From the NCBI RefSeq assembly GCF_002901825.1, contig NZ_PPQD01000018.1, forward strand, positions 125,252-189,251: 64,000 bases of DNA. Reading direction: 5' to 3'. Under the pieces are notes generated by a model. That model saw nothing but the letters and a program-made list of their open reading frames with translations, did no database searches and was not told the origin of the DNA. This document shows positions 27,999 through 37,026 of the stretch, one piece after another. The position numbers were made by a program, and so were the translations under genes. Origin of the DNA: Mammaliicoccus sciuri. Lineage in GTDB: Bacteria; Bacillota; Bacilli; Staphylococcales; Staphylococcaceae. How positions within the stretch are numbered: the first letter of the stretch is position 1; each line of letters opens with the position of its first letter.

Positions 27999-28556
27999 TC
28001 ATATAATAAAAGTACCTATATATAGAATTAAAAATATCAATAGTGTTTCAATATTTATAAAAAACACATTTGGACTAATACCTTTTTTGTATCTTGTTAC
28101 ATAATATATAAGTATGCCAATATAATAGACAATCAATAATCCCCATATTAGAAATAATAAGCCTATCCCATATTCATTATTTTGAATTAAATGTATACCA
28201 AATAGTAATAGCCAAACTGATTTCAGTATATTACCTACTACTTCTAATGGATCAGACACTATTTTGAACATTTTATCTATAGTTTCTGCTCTAAACAAAT
28301 TCGTATAAGATATTAAATCACAAATCACTTGAAGAAACATGGATACACTCATCAGTATTGTAAACATCAATCCAAATACCAATACAATGGCATTTAAGTC
28401 CCCATCAAGTTTTGCATAATAAATTAAAGGAATTTGGCTAAAACAGATAAAGATTATTGTAAACATCGTATGAATAATATAGAATTTTTCATTTTTAATT
28501 AAGTAATTAGCCAATAATAACAAACATATATAAACGCCCAACCCTACTACCATCAT
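27999..28556 (-). CDS. Unrecognised multi-pass membrane protein
   Basis: About 185 residues with six hydrophobic segments (about 2-18, 27-48, 55-78, 110-122, 130-152, 162-184) and very few charged loops. I recognise no family. It starts 15 nt after the stop of a GNAT gene, so it is probably co-transcribed with it. A GTG three codons upstream (28565) is an alternative start; AGGTGAG suits the ATG. Its 3' end faces the hairpin-repeat array. Confidence 0.6.
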   Translation of the reverse strand: MMVVGLGVYICLLLLANYLIKNEKFYIIHTMFTIIFICFSQIPLIYYAKLDGDLNAIVLVFGLMFTILMSVSMFLQVICDLISYTNLFRAETIDKMFKIVSDPLEVVGNILKSVWLLLFGIHLIQNNEYGIGLLFLIWGLLIVYYIGILIYYVTRYKKGISPNVFFINIETLLIFLILYIGTFII

Positions 28557-28571
28557 GCTACTCACCTATCT

Positions 28572-29099
28572 TTAATAGTTTTCATTTACGATGGCATATA
28601 GGTAATGATCTTTCCATTCGCCATTTATTCTTACGTTAGATCTGTTTAGTCCTTCGCGTATCATGCCTGCTTTTTCTAATACTCTAACTGAACCGATATT
28701 TGTTGGTTGTACGCCTGCTTCAACTCTATGAAATCCTAACTCATTAAATGCGATACGAATGACTTCTTTTGCTGCCAATGTTGTAATACCTTTTCCGTTG
28801 TATGCAGCGTCTAATGCATATCCCATCATACAGCTTTGAATATTGTGTCTGACGATTGCAAATAAATCTATCGTTCCGATTACTTTATTATCTTCTTTAT
28901 GTACAATGACATAGTGATAGCCTTTATCTTCTGTCATATCTTGTAAATGTTTGTCTATAATTTTTCTATAATTATAGAGTTGATAGTCTGAATCTTTGCG
29001 ATCTGCTGCTGAATATGATTCAAATAATGCTCTATTACGTACATCTATATCTAACAATTCACTTGCGTCTGTCATTTCAACTGGTCGGATTTCAATCAT
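28572..29099 (-). CDS. GNAT acetyltransferase, RimJ/RimL type
   Basis: A 175-residue N-acetyltransferase. The fold is seen in MIEIRPVEMTDASELLDIDV, the acetyl-CoA loop YNGKGITTLAAKEVIRIAF and the closing VEAGVQPTNIGSVRVLEKAGM-like run characteristic of the RimJ/RimL/SpeG subgroup. The substrate is unknown. GGGGG ribosome site; first gene of a two-gene unit with the following membrane protein. Confidence 0.87.
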   Translation of the reverse strand: MIEIRPVEMTDASELLDIDVRNRALFESYSAADRKDSDYQLYNYRKIIDKHLQDMTEDKGYHYVIVHKEDNKVIGTIDLFAIVRHNIQSCMMGYALDAAYNGKGITTLAAKEVIRIAFNELGFHRVEAGVQPTNIGSVRVLEKAGMIREGLNRSNVRINGEWKDHYLYAIVNENY

Positions 29100-29163
29100 G
29101 ATGCACCCCCGATATTTATTTATCTATTAGTATACACTTATACGATGTAAAGTTATAAAAAAT

Positions 29164-29208
29164 AAGGTCATAGATTAAATTTCCTAGGAAATAATAATCT
29201 ATGACCTT
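29164..29208 (-). terminator. Terminator of the amino-acid ABC operon
   Basis: A perfect 14-bp stem AAGGTCATAGATTA with its complement, 17-nt loop, followed by A/T-rich sequence on the minus strand just past the last permease gene. Confidence 0.85.
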
Positions 29209-29213
29209 GCGCT

Positions 29214-29927
29214 TTATGTTTGATATAAATATTTTCCAACTCTGTTTTCCATCTTGCCAAAAATCCATTCGAAAATGATAGCCATGATCCAATATATTGC
29301 ACTTGCTATAATATATACTTCAACAAAACGATAACCATCGTTAGCAATAATTTGGCTGATTGCGAGTATTTCTGTTACTTGCACGACAAACGCGATTGCT
29401 GTCCCTTTAATTAAAGCAATAAATTGATTACCTAAGTTTGGAATTGCATAACCTAAAGCTTGAGGTATCACAATTCTCATGAGTATATGTCGCTTTCTAA
29501 GTCCAACTGTTAGTGCCGCTTCTATTTGTTTATCATCAACACTTCGTAAACCACCACGCATCACTTCTGTCAAATACGCAGCTGAATGTAATGTAAATAC
29601 AAATAATACGATTGCTAAAGGATTGATACCATCAGGTTCAATGTTCCAGTGCCACATTTTGTTTAACCACTCTATTACTACAGGTGTTCCATAATAAAAA
29701 GCAAACAACTGAACGATGAGTGGTGTTGATCTGAAGAATGAAACAAATATGACAATGAGTTGATTAATAACTGGATACTTAGCTTGTCTTATTAATGCAA
29801 AAGCAGTACCAATCACTAATCCAAATACCATACTGACAACTGCTATTAATAACGTTGTCGGCACACCTTTTAAAATATCTCCAACATGTTCATACATAAA
29901 AGGAAAATCTATCGTCAAATTGCTCAC
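29214..29927 (-). CDS. Polar amino-acid ABC transporter permease (cystine-type), second
   Basis: A 237-residue HisM/GlnP-type permease with five hydrophobic segments and the EAA loop EAALTVGLRKRHILMRIVIPQALGYAIPN contacting the ATPase. It overlaps the preceding permease by 4 nt. With the ATPase, binding lipoprotein and sister permease it forms a type I importer. Divergence from metY and shared promoter-proximal motifs suggest a sulphur amino acid such as cystine (TcyJKLMN type), but this is inference. Confidence 0.85.
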   Translation of the reverse strand: MSNLTIDFPFMYEHVGDILKGVPTTLLIAVVSMVFGLVIGTAFALIRQAKYPVINQLIVIFVSFFRSTPLIVQLFAFYYGTPVVIEWLNKMWHWNIEPDGINPLAIVLFVFTLHSAAYLTEVMRGGLRSVDDKQIEAALTVGLRKRHILMRIVIPQALGYAIPNLGNQFIALIKGTAIAFVVQVTEILAISQIIANDGYRFVEVYIIASAIYWIMAIIFEWIFGKMENRVGKYLYQT

Positions 29928-30619
29928 CTCATTTGTTCAGTTTGATATGGAATATTGTATTTCTTTTCTAAAAGCATCACGATAAACTCGACTATGATAC
30001 AGATGACCCAGTAAATGATACAAATCGCGACATATACGGGAAACATACCTAGTCCGTAGTTATTACCGATAATTAAATTCACTTGTCCCATCATATCGAT
30101 TAAACCGATTGTAAATGCTAATGATGTGTCTTTAATCAGTTCTATAACTTGATTACCGATGTTTGGTAAACTATTTCTAAATCCTTGTGGAATAATAATT
30201 CTTAATAAAATTGTATGATCATTAAGACCGACTGTTTTCCCTGCTTCAATTTGTCCTTTATCAACAGAGTTGTATCCAGCTCTCATCACTTCTGATAAAT
30301 ATGAACCAGTATGTAGCGTGAATGTCAAAATAACAAAGAAAAGTCTACTAAAATGATTAATATCAATGTAAACCCACTGCAATATGATCGGTAACGCAAA
30401 ATATACTAAAAATAGTTGTAATATAAGTGGCGTACTTCTGACAAAGGATACATATAATTTTACGATTTGGGATAGTGCAGGTACTTTTTTGATTCTAATA
30501 ACTGCTAATACTAGCCCCAATATCATCGCAAATAAAAGAGAAAGAACAGTAATAAACAATGTAATTGGTAGTTTATCCAGTATTTGCGCAAACAAATCTG
30601 GCCAAGTGGTAGTTCCCAT
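29924..30619 (-). CDS. Polar amino-acid ABC transporter permease (cystine-type), first
   Basis: A 231-residue permease paralogous to the next one, with the EAA loop EAGKTVGLNDHTILLRIIIPQGFRNSLPN and five hydrophobic segments. Two different permease subunits, as in B. subtilis TcyL/TcyM, indicate a heterodimeric channel. It starts 11 nt after the binding-protein gene and overlaps the sister permease by 4 nt. Confidence 0.85.
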   Translation of the reverse strand: MGTTTWPDLFAQILDKLPITLFITVLSLLFAMILGLVLAVIRIKKVPALSQIVKLYVSFVRSTPLILQLFLVYFALPIILQWVYIDINHFSRLFFVILTFTLHTGSYLSEVMRAGYNSVDKGQIEAGKTVGLNDHTILLRIIIPQGFRNSLPNIGNQVIELIKDTSLAFTIGLIDMMGQVNLIIGNNYGLGMFPVYVAICIIYWVICIIVEFIVMLLEKKYNIPYQTEQMR

Positions 30620-30630
30620 ATGTCTCCTCC

Positions 30631-31458
30631 TTATAAGCGGTCTTTAATATCATTTAATGACTCTTTATCATCAAATATATTAAATCCAAACCATTTTTTA
30701 GATAAGTTCTCTAGCGTACCATCTTCTTTTAATTCTTTAGTTGCTTTGTCTATATCTTTTTGTAATTGCGTATTTTTCTTGTTATATAAAATATGAACAG
30801 ATTCTTTTGAAACAACGCCACCAACTTTCACGTCAGCATTGAGTTCTTTTTGAATTGCTTGGTAAGTTGTTAAGTTTAAGAACATGGCATCTCTTCTTTT
30901 AGATTCAATCATTTTGAAATTTTCACCATTTGAAACTTTATGGATTTCATCAATGTCGATTTGATTTTTATGAGTCTTGTTGTAACCTGTTAAGATTGAA
31001 TATAAGCCGCCACTCGGTGACATAGGCGTTAGTCTTTTATGTTGTAAATCATCTAAAGTTTCAATATCATTTGTATCATTATGTACAATAAGTGTTGTTA
31101 AAGAATAAACATAAGGCTCATTCTGATACAAGAATTTCTGTTCTCGCTCAGGGGTTTTGAAGAACCAATTAATGCCCATATCAAATTTACCAACACCAAT
31201 ACCAACAACGTTAGATTCTTCTTCTCCAAATTCATATTGGAAATCATATTGTGGTAATTTCTTTTCAAGTTCTTTCATATAATCCATATCGTATCCGACT
31301 GGTTTATTATCACTATCTGTATATAAATAAGGCGGATTGACTTCTGCAGATAAAGCCACTTTGACAACTTTTTTGCCGTTATTTTCTTTCGTGATTGTGC
31401 CGCAACCAGATAAAGAAATGATGAGCATCATCAAAATCAATAATTTAATATATTTCAT
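30631..31458 (-). CDS. Amino-acid ABC transporter substrate-binding lipoprotein
   Basis: A 275-residue family-3 solute-binding lipoprotein: signal peptide with lipobox LSGC, lipidated Cys19, then the PPYLYTDSDNKPVGYDMDYM start typical of polar amino-acid binders. Signature GINWFFKTPEREQKF and later RLTPMSPSGG supply ligand contacts. It captures the substrate outside the membrane for the neighbouring permeases. It lies between the ATPase gene (10 nt) and the permeases (11 nt). Confidence 0.88.
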   Translation of the reverse strand: MKYIKLLILMMLIISLSGCGTITKENNGKKVVKVALSAEVNPPYLYTDSDNKPVGYDMDYMKELEKKLPQYDFQYEFGEEESNVVGIGVGKFDMGINWFFKTPEREQKFLYQNEPYVYSLTTLIVHNDTNDIETLDDLQHKRLTPMSPSGGLYSILTGYNKTHKNQIDIDEIHKVSNGENFKMIESKRRDAMFLNLTTYQAIQKELNADVKVGGVVSKESVHILYNKKNTQLQKDIDKATKELKEDGTLENLSKKWFGFNIFDDKESLNDIKDRL

Positions 31459-31468
31459 TCTTTACCTC

Positions 31469-32221
31469 CTACAATCCGACTGGTGTTAAACGACTTAAGA
31501 ATCTTCTCGTACGCTCAGACGCTGGATTATCAATAACGGCTTCCGGTGTCCCACTTTCAATAATTTCACCTTTATCCATAAACACAACTTGATCAGATAC
31601 TTCTTTCGCAAATTGGATTTCATGCGTTACGATAACCATCGTTCTACCTTCGCTTGCAATTTCTTGAATGATATTTAACACACCTTGTACAGATTCAGGA
31701 TCAAGTGCTGAAGTTGGTTCATCTAATAACAACACTTCAGGCTCTATACTGAGCGCTCTCACAATACCAACTCGTTGCTGTTGTCCACCTGACAGTTGAA
31801 CAGGATAAACATTAGCTTTATCATCTAAAGATACTTTTTTAAGATATTTCATAGCTTTCTCTTTAGCTTCTTTCTTCTTCATACCTTGTCCGTATATCAA
31901 ACCTTCTGTAATATTTTCTAAAATTGTACGGTTTTTAAACAAATTATAGTGTTGAAAAACCATTGCAGATTGACTTCTTAAGCGTGTAACATCCTGCTTT
32001 TGATAATTTTCTACATTGAACTTACAATTCCCGAGTTCGATTAATCCTTTATATGGTGTTTCAAGCATATTTAAACTTCTTAGTAGTGTCGTCTTCCCCG
32101 ATCCACTTGGTCCAATAATTGTTGTGACGGTACCTTTTTCTTGTTCAAAATTTATATTCTTCAAAATTTCTTGTGTACCAAATTTATGATACAATCCTTC
32201 AACTTTAAGCAAGTCATCCAC
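31469..32221 (-). CDS. Amino-acid ABC transporter ATP-binding protein
   Basis: A 250-residue ATPase. Walker A GPSGSGKTT, Q-loop FQHYNLF, signature LSGGQQQRVGIVRAL, Walker B VLLLDEPTSALD and H-loop THE are all intact, and the sequence fits the GlnQ/TcyN polar amino-acid group. First gene of a four-gene operon (ATPase, binding protein, two permeases). Its promoter region faces metY, with an 18-bp motif at 32271-32288 overlapping the likely -35. Confidence 0.9.
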   Translation of the reverse strand: MDDLLKVEGLYHKFGTQEILKNINFEQEKGTVTTIIGPSGSGKTTLLRSLNMLETPYKGLIELGNCKFNVENYQKQDVTRLRSQSAMVFQHYNLFKNRTILENITEGLIYGQGMKKKEAKEKAMKYLKKVSLDDKANVYPVQLSGGQQQRVGIVRALSIEPEVLLLDEPTSALDPESVQGVLNIIQEIASEGRTMVIVTHEIQFAKEVSDQVVFMDKGEIIESGTPEAVIDNPASERTRRFLSRLTPVGL

Positions 32222-32270
32222 TCCCGAACGTAATAATATGTTGAATTTATCACAACTATTCTTATAAGTA

Positions 32271-32288
32271 AAGTCGGTTTTAATTCAA
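32271..32288. promoter_or_regulatory. Candidate operator, copy 1 (ABC importer side)
   Basis: AAGTCGGTTTTAATTCAA matches the copy at 32330-32347 at 15 of 18 positions. On the minus strand its end supplies TTGAAT, 16 nt before TATAAG, a probable promoter for the importer operon. A shared repressor of sulphur metabolism such as CymR is possible, but I cannot confirm the consensus. Confidence 0.5.
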
Positions 32289-32329
32289 ATACGCATTTTA
32301 ACAGCCTTAATGAATTTTTCTTATCTTTT

Positions 32330-32371
32330 AACTCGGATTTAATTGAATTTTTTAAATTGTCTGACTATAAT
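32330..32371 (+). promoter_or_regulatory. metY promoter with candidate operator, copy 2
   Basis: The promoter is TTGAAT (32343-32348), 17-nt spacer, TATAAT (32366-32371). The 18-bp motif AACTCGGATTTAATTGAA (32330-32347) covers the -35 and repeats the motif at 32271. Confidence 0.65.
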
Positions 32372-32401
32372 GGCATATATAACTTAAGGAGGTAATTATG
32401 A

Positions 32402-33685
32402 ATGACACAAGAAAATTGGAATAAAGAGACATTAGCAATTCATGGTGGTCAAGTACCCGATCCTGTAACAGGTTCTACAGCTGTACCTATTCATCAAACA
32501 ACTTCATATACGTTTAAATCTACTGAACATGCGAAGAACTTATTCGCTTTAGCTGAAGAAGGAAACATATATTCTCGAATTATGAACCCAACAAATGATG
32601 TATTCGAGAAACGTATCGCTTTATTAGAAGGCGGACTAGCAGCATTAAGTGTTGGTAGCGGTCAAGCAGCCATTACTTTGAGTATATTAAATATTGCAGA
32701 AAGTGGCTCTGAAGTAGTCGCATCTACTAACCTATATGGTGGTACATATAATTTATTTGCTGTAACTTTAAAGAAATTCGGCATTAAAGTACACTTTGTA
32801 GATCCAGATGACCCAGCAAATTTTGAAGCAGCAATCAATGAAAACACGAAACTTATTTTCGCTGAAACAATTGGTAACCCACGTATCGATGTATTAGATA
32901 TTGAAGCTGTTGCTAAAGTCGCTCACGATAATGGTATTCCATTAATCGTCGATAATACATTTGCTACACCTCACCTACTACAACCAATTAAATTTGGCGC
33001 TGACATCGTTGTTCATTCTGCGACTAAATTTATTGGTGGGCATGGTACATCAATTGGTGGTGTGATTATTGATAGTGGTCAATTCAACTGGGATAATGGC
33101 AAATTCCCTGGATTAGTTGAACCTGATCCAAGTTATCATGGTGTATCTTATGTCAATGACGTTGGTGCAGCTGCATACATTACAAAAGCACGTGTACAAT
33201 TGCTGCGTGACATTGGACCAGCACTATCACCATTTAATGCACAACAATTCCTAATCGGACTTGAAACTTTACATTTAAGAACAGAACGTCATTCTGAAAA
33301 TGCTCAAAAAGTTGCAGAGTTTCTAGAAAATCACGAAAAAGTAAGCTGGGTTAATTATCCTGGACTTAAATCTAATCAATATCACGAACTCGCAACTAAA
33401 TACTTACCTAATGGCCAAGGTGCTATCTTAACATTTGGTGTTAAAGGTGATTCAGAATCTATTCCCGAATTTGTTGAAGCACTGAACTTATTCTCTTTAT
33501 TAGCAAACGTTGGTGATTCTAAATCACTTATCATACACCCAGCAAGTACGACACACCAACAATTAACAGACGAAGAACAACTTGCATCAGGTGTTACGAA
33601 AGACTTAGTACGCTTATCAGTTGGTACAGAATCTAGTGAAGACATTATTAAAGATTTAGAACAAGCGTTAAATAAAATTAAATAA
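32402..33685 (+). CDS. metY: O-acetylhomoserine sulfhydrylase / aminocarboxypropyltransferase
   Basis: A 427-residue Cys/Met-metabolism PLP enzyme. It shows the MetY start ([30 protein letters not shown]), the PLP phosphate loop GSGQAAIT, Asp in IVDNTFATP and the Schiff-base lysine in [18 protein letters not shown]. It makes homocysteine from O-acetylhomoserine and sulphide. It diverges from the amino-acid importer, matching a sulphur theme. An overlapping ATG 4 nt upstream opens an 8-codon frame; GGAGG suits either. Confidence 0.92.
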   Translation: MTQENWNKETLAIHGGQVPDPVTGSTAVPIHQTTSYTFKSTEHAKNLFALAEEGNIYSRIMNPTNDVFEKRIALLEGGLAALSVGSGQAAITLSILNIAESGSEVVASTNLYGGTYNLFAVTLKKFGIKVHFVDPDDPANFEAAINENTKLIFAETIGNPRIDVLDIEAVAKVAHDNGIPLIVDNTFATPHLLQPIKFGADIVVHSATKFIGGHGTSIGGVIIDSGQFNWDNGKFPGLVEPDPSYHGVSYVNDVGAAAYITKARVQLLRDIGPALSPFNAQQFLIGLETLHLRTERHSENAQKVAEFLENHEKVSWVNYPGLKSNQYHELATKYLPNGQGAILTFGVKGDSESIPEFVEALNLFSLLANVGDSKSLIIHPASTTHQQLTDEEQLASGVTKDLVRLSVGTESSEDIIKDLEQALNKIK

Positions 33686-33694
33686 GCTTCACTT

Positions 33695-33736
33695 AATAAG
33701 CGTTTGGGATGTCATATGATATCCTAAACGCTTATT
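33695..33736 (+). terminator. Terminator of metY
   Basis: A 16-bp stem AATAAGCGTTTGGGAT with one mismatch, followed by T5. Confidence 0.88.
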
Positions 33737-33827
33737 TTTCTACTCTTTAAAGCACCTTATATGAATATTTTTAATATTTTTGATAACATTTATATATCAT
33801 AAGTATTATAAAGGAGCACTGAACACA

Positions 33828-34583
33828 ATGAATCAAAGCGTATTTGACTTAACTCAACAGCATCGATCTGTTAGACAGTTTAAAGATGAACCTCTTTCTA
33901 AAGAGACTGTAGAAAAATTAGTAAAAGCAGGACAAATGGCTTCAACTTCAAGTTACGTTCAAGCTTATTCTATTATTGGTATTACAGACCCAGAAATTAA
34001 ACAAGCATTAAAAGAAGTATCAGGGCAACAACATGTTGTCGATAACGGTTATTTATTTGTGTATGTGATAGATTATTACCGTCATAGTTTAATTAACCAA
34101 GAAACACAAGGCAATATGCAACCTAGTTTTGAGTCAGCTGAGGGCTTGCTCGTTGGTACGATAGATGTTGCACTTGCTGCACAGAATGTTGCTTTAACTG
34201 CTGAAGATATGGGACTAGGTATTGTTTATTTAGGGTCATTACGTAACGATGTTGGTCGAGTGAGTGAGATATTAAACTTACCTGAGCATGTCTTCCCACT
34301 ATTTGGTATGGCTGTCGGTGTACCGAGTGATGACGATCAAGGTTCTCCTAAGCAACGTTTACCATTTGAACATGTCTTCCACGAAAATCAATATAATGCC
34401 GACAAAGAGCAACAACTTACTCAAATTAAACAATATGACAAAGATATCCAAGAATATTATGAAAAGCGCACACAAGGTAAACGCTCAGAATCTTGGTCAG
34501 AACAAATTAAGAATATGATGAGCAAAAAAACAAGACCAGATATTCTAGAAAAATTAAATCTCAAAGGTTTTATTAAAAAATAA
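33828..34583 (+). CDS. NADPH-dependent nitroreductase, NfsA/NtrA type
   Basis: A 251-residue flavin nitroreductase. The FMN-binding start QQHRSVRQFKDEPL, MASTSSYVQ and the GLGIVYLGSLRND loop are characteristic of the NfsA/FRase I group; S. aureus NtrA has the same length. It reduces nitro compounds and possibly S-nitrosoglutathione with NADPH (family knowledge). AAGGAG fits the ATG at 33828; an in-frame TTG at 33780 has no ribosome site. Confidence 0.9.
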   Translation: MNQSVFDLTQQHRSVRQFKDEPLSKETVEKLVKAGQMASTSSYVQAYSIIGITDPEIKQALKEVSGQQHVVDNGYLFVYVIDYYRHSLINQETQGNMQPSFESAEGLLVGTIDVALAAQNVALTAEDMGLGIVYLGSLRNDVGRVSEILNLPEHVFPLFGMAVGVPSDDDQGSPKQRLPFEHVFHENQYNADKEQQLTQIKQYDKDIQEYYEKRTQGKRSESWSEQIKNMMSKKTRPDILEKLNLKGFIKK

Positions 34584-34590
34584 GCACACA

Positions 34591-34631
34591 AAAAGCGGCT
34601 GTGAGATGATTAACATTCTCCAGCCGCTTTT
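34591..34631. terminator. Bidirectional terminator between nitroreductase and hrtA
   Basis: An 11-bp perfect stem AAAAGCGGCTG with its complement, plus an inner GAGA/TCTC pairing, between convergent genes. Confidence 0.87.
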
Positions 34632-34636
34632 CCTAA

Positions 34637-35314
34637 TTATGATACTTGTTCCTCAATTCTTCCGTCACTTAATTTAATCACTTTATCTGCAAATTCAAAT
34701 ATTCTTTCATCATGTGTAATCATAATACCAATCGAATTATTTTCTTTCACACTATTTTTAATCATTTTTGCTACTTCTATTGCACGTTTTGAATCTAAAC
34801 TTGCAGTAGGTTCATCTGCCAAAATCATTTTTGGATGATTCATCCAAGCTCTCATAATTGCAACACGTTGTTTTTCCCCGCCTGACAATTCATTTGGATA
34901 TGATTTGAGTCTATGAGATAAACCAATTTGTTTTAATAATTTTTCAGCTCTTTCTTTAGCATCTTTCTTACGCATGCCAGCCATTTCTCCAACATAAACA
35001 AGTTGATCTGTAACATTTAAATATGGTATTAAGTGTGATGATTGAAAGATAAACCCTATTTGATTCAATCTCATATCTGTTAATTTTTTATCTGATAAGT
35101 CTACATAATCTAAATCGTCTAATGTTATTTCTCCTGAGCTTTTGCCAAGTAATCCACCAATAATAGAAAGTAATGTAGATTTCCCTGAACCAGAAGCGCC
35201 ATTCAAAATAACAAGCTGTCCTTTTTCTGCTGTAAACGTAATATCGTTTAATACTTGTGTTTTTGCTTCTTTTTCTCCGAATGATTTTGTAACATGTTCA
35301 ACAACTAATCCCAT
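34637..35314 (-). CDS. hrtA: Haem exporter ATPase HrtA
   Basis: A 225-residue LolD/MacB-type ATPase. Walker A is NGASGSGKST, then GFIFQSSHLIPYLNV, signature ELSGGEKQRVAIMRAWMNHPK, Walker B MILADEPTASLD and MITHD. The NGASGSGK and FQSSHL..YL segments match S. aureus HrtA. With HrtB it expels haem and relieves haem toxicity. It starts 2 nt after hrtB, and the operon carries an exact HssR-type direct repeat upstream. Confidence 0.9.
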   Translation of the reverse strand: MGLVVEHVTKSFGEKEAKTQVLNDITFTAEKGQLVILNGASGSGKSTLLSIIGGLLGKSSGEITLDDLDYVDLSDKKLTDMRLNQIGFIFQSSHLIPYLNVTDQLVYVGEMAGMRKKDAKERAEKLLKQIGLSHRLKSYPNELSGGEKQRVAIMRAWMNHPKMILADEPTASLDSKRAIEVAKMIKNSVKENNSIGIMITHDERIFEFADKVIKLSDGRIEEQVS

Positions 35315-35316
35315 TA

Positions 35317-36369
35317 TTATTCTCCTCCTATAGCTTCAAGTGGTTCGATTTTTGTCACTTTAATCAGTGATAGTACGGCGCCGATTAATGAAACAACGAT
35401 GAATACGGCTACCATTAACATCATTAAGTTTGCGTCAATATAGAATGGCATTGAAACTGGCATCACACTGTTGATGATGAATATAACGGCAATGGATAAG
35501 ACCACGCCCACTAATGTGATCATCAGAATTTGCAACATTAATGATGCGATAAGTGATTTGTTTTTTGTACCGATTGCTTTTAAAATACCAAATTGGCTTG
35601 TTTTTTGAATTGTCATAACATAGAAGAATGCCGTGATAACAATAGCTGAAATAACGAATAAGAATACAATCATCAAGTTCAATGGTTGTTGTTCAGCATT
35701 ATAACTTGGAATGGCATTTAACATGTCATCTTGTGAAATGACTTTAACATTGTCTACATCGTTGATTTCATTTTTTTGATGATCATTCAAGTTGTCATAT
35801 GCAATGACTGAAATATGATGACCTTTCAATGTATCCATGCCATTTTTATTTACATAAGCCATAGATGTATGTGAGAACATGATATTATCAGCAAATCCTG
35901 AGATTTCAAATGATTGATCGCCTTCTGATAATTTAATTTCGTCCCCTACTTTAAAGCCTTCTGATTTTAATTTCTCATTCAATAACACTTCGTTTTTATT
36001 TTGAGGTAAATGTCCTTCTGTTGGTTTCGGTTTAATGTTATTTGTCATTTGTGTAAACATTAAATCCGTTTTTCCACTTTTAGTATCAATTTTTTGCATT
36101 GCTGTTTTGACTGTGTCGCCTTTAGCTATTGTATTAACAGCTTCATCAGTTTTCGTCGTAATATTAGACTGACTTAAGTTATTGTCAGCATCACTGGCTA
36201 TTACGTACGTACTTTTATTCCATTGTTCAATTCCCGATACATTCTCTTTAGCCAATCCTTGTGCTAACGCTGATATAAATAACACTAAAAATGCTAATAA
36301 GAATAAAATTAATGTTACGAGTAAATATTTAAATTTGTAATAAGTAAGTTCTTTAAGTGCTAGTTTCAT
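35317..36369 (-). CDS. hrtB: Haem exporter permease HrtB
   Basis: A 350-residue MacB/FtsX-type permease. One N-terminal membrane helix (about 15-38) is followed by a large extracellular domain (about 40-220) and three C-terminal helices (about 228-250, 275-300, 315-338). FFYVMTIQK-SQ-GILKAIG and the C-terminal EPLEAIGGE match S. aureus HrtB (351 aa). First gene of hrtBA. The adjacent hssRS two-component genes found in S. aureus are absent here. Confidence 0.9.
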   Translation of the reverse strand: MKLALKELTYYKFKYLLVTLILFLLAFLVLFISALAQGLAKENVSGIEQWNKSTYVIASDADNNLSQSNITTKTDEAVNTIAKGDTVKTAMQKIDTKSGKTDLMFTQMTNNIKPKPTEGHLPQNKNEVLLNEKLKSEGFKVGDEIKLSEGDQSFEISGFADNIMFSHTSMAYVNKNGMDTLKGHHISVIAYDNLNDHQKNEINDVDNVKVISQDDMLNAIPSYNAEQQPLNLMIVFLFVISAIVITAFFYVMTIQKTSQFGILKAIGTKNKSLIASLMLQILMITLVGVVLSIAVIFIINSVMPVSMPFYIDANLMMLMVAVFIVVSLIGAVLSLIKVTKIEPLEAIGGE

Positions 36370-36417
36370 GTCTATCCGTTCCTCTCTCTTTAATGTATAT
36401 ATATATCATAACGAGGC

Positions 36418-36437
36418 AATATGAACTGAATATGAAC
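36418..36437 (-). promoter_or_regulatory. HssR-type direct repeat upstream of hrtBA
   Basis: On the minus strand GTTCATATT-CA-GTTCATATT, a perfect 9-bp direct repeat with a 2-nt gap, as described for the S. aureus HssR site. It lies about 50 nt before the hrtB ATG, upstream of an A/T-rich -10 region. Confidence 0.9.
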
Positions 36438-36550
36438 AAAAAGACATAAAAACAAATTTTTTTATTTTAATGAATAATTATGGGAAAGACGATTTACTAG
36501 TCTATATTATTTGAAGTTGATACAATTTAAAAAAAGAGGAGGAGAGCTTA

Positions 36551-36970
36551 ATGATTAAGTCTACTTGGCAAGGTAAGAAAACTTTTAAAGCACAATCCAA
36601 ATTTGGCCACGACATCATTTCTGATGCACCAACAGAATCAGGTGGAGATGACAATGGACCATCTCCTGTTGAACTTATGTTAAGTGGTTTAGCTGGGTGT
36701 ACTGGAATTGATGTTACCAATTTAATGAAAGAACGTTTAGCTCAAGTTACGAAATTGGAAATCACTGTAGATGATGAAAGAGAAGATACAACATCTCGAT
36801 CAGTGAAACATGTCACATTAACATTCGATGTTGAAGGTGAAGTGGATTTAAAAAAATTAAAGCGTTCCATAAAACTGAGTGTCGATAAATATTGTACGGT
36901 TGCACATTCTTTAAAAGCAACAATTGAACCAAAACTTATCTTTAATGGTGAAGAACAAACTTTAGACTAA
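36551..36970 (+). CDS. OsmC/Ohr-family peroxiredoxin-like protein
   Basis: A 139-residue OsmC-fold protein with both reactive cysteines: Cys50 in LAGCTGIDV and Cys115 in DKYCTVAHSL. Family members reduce organic hydroperoxides using Cys pairs in the cytoplasm. It belongs to the OsmC/YhfA branch rather than classic Ohr by motif spacing (tentative). Monocistronic, with a GGAGGAG ribosome site, divergent from hrtBA. No OhrR-like gene is adjacent. Confidence 0.9.
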   Translation: MIKSTWQGKKTFKAQSKFGHDIISDAPTESGGDDNGPSPVELMLSGLAGCTGIDVTNLMKERLAQVTKLEITVDDEREDTTSRSVKHVTLTFDVEGEVDLKKLKRSIKLSVDKYCTVAHSLKATIEPKLIFNGEEQTLD

Positions 36971-36975
36971 AAAAT

Positions 36976-37026
36976 AAGAGTTGGATGAAATACCCTATTT
37001 ATCGTAGAGATTTCAATCCAACTCTT
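36976..37026. terminator. Bidirectional terminator between OsmC and AlkA genes
   Basis: AAGAGTTGGAT pairs with ATCCAACTCTT, with further partial pairing (GAAAT/ATTTC) inside. It lies between convergent genes. Confidence 0.82.

Noticed and set aside
32222-32397. S-box (SAM) riboswitch upstream of metY
   Set aside because: The leader after the mapped promoter is too short and shows none of the conserved S-box helices.
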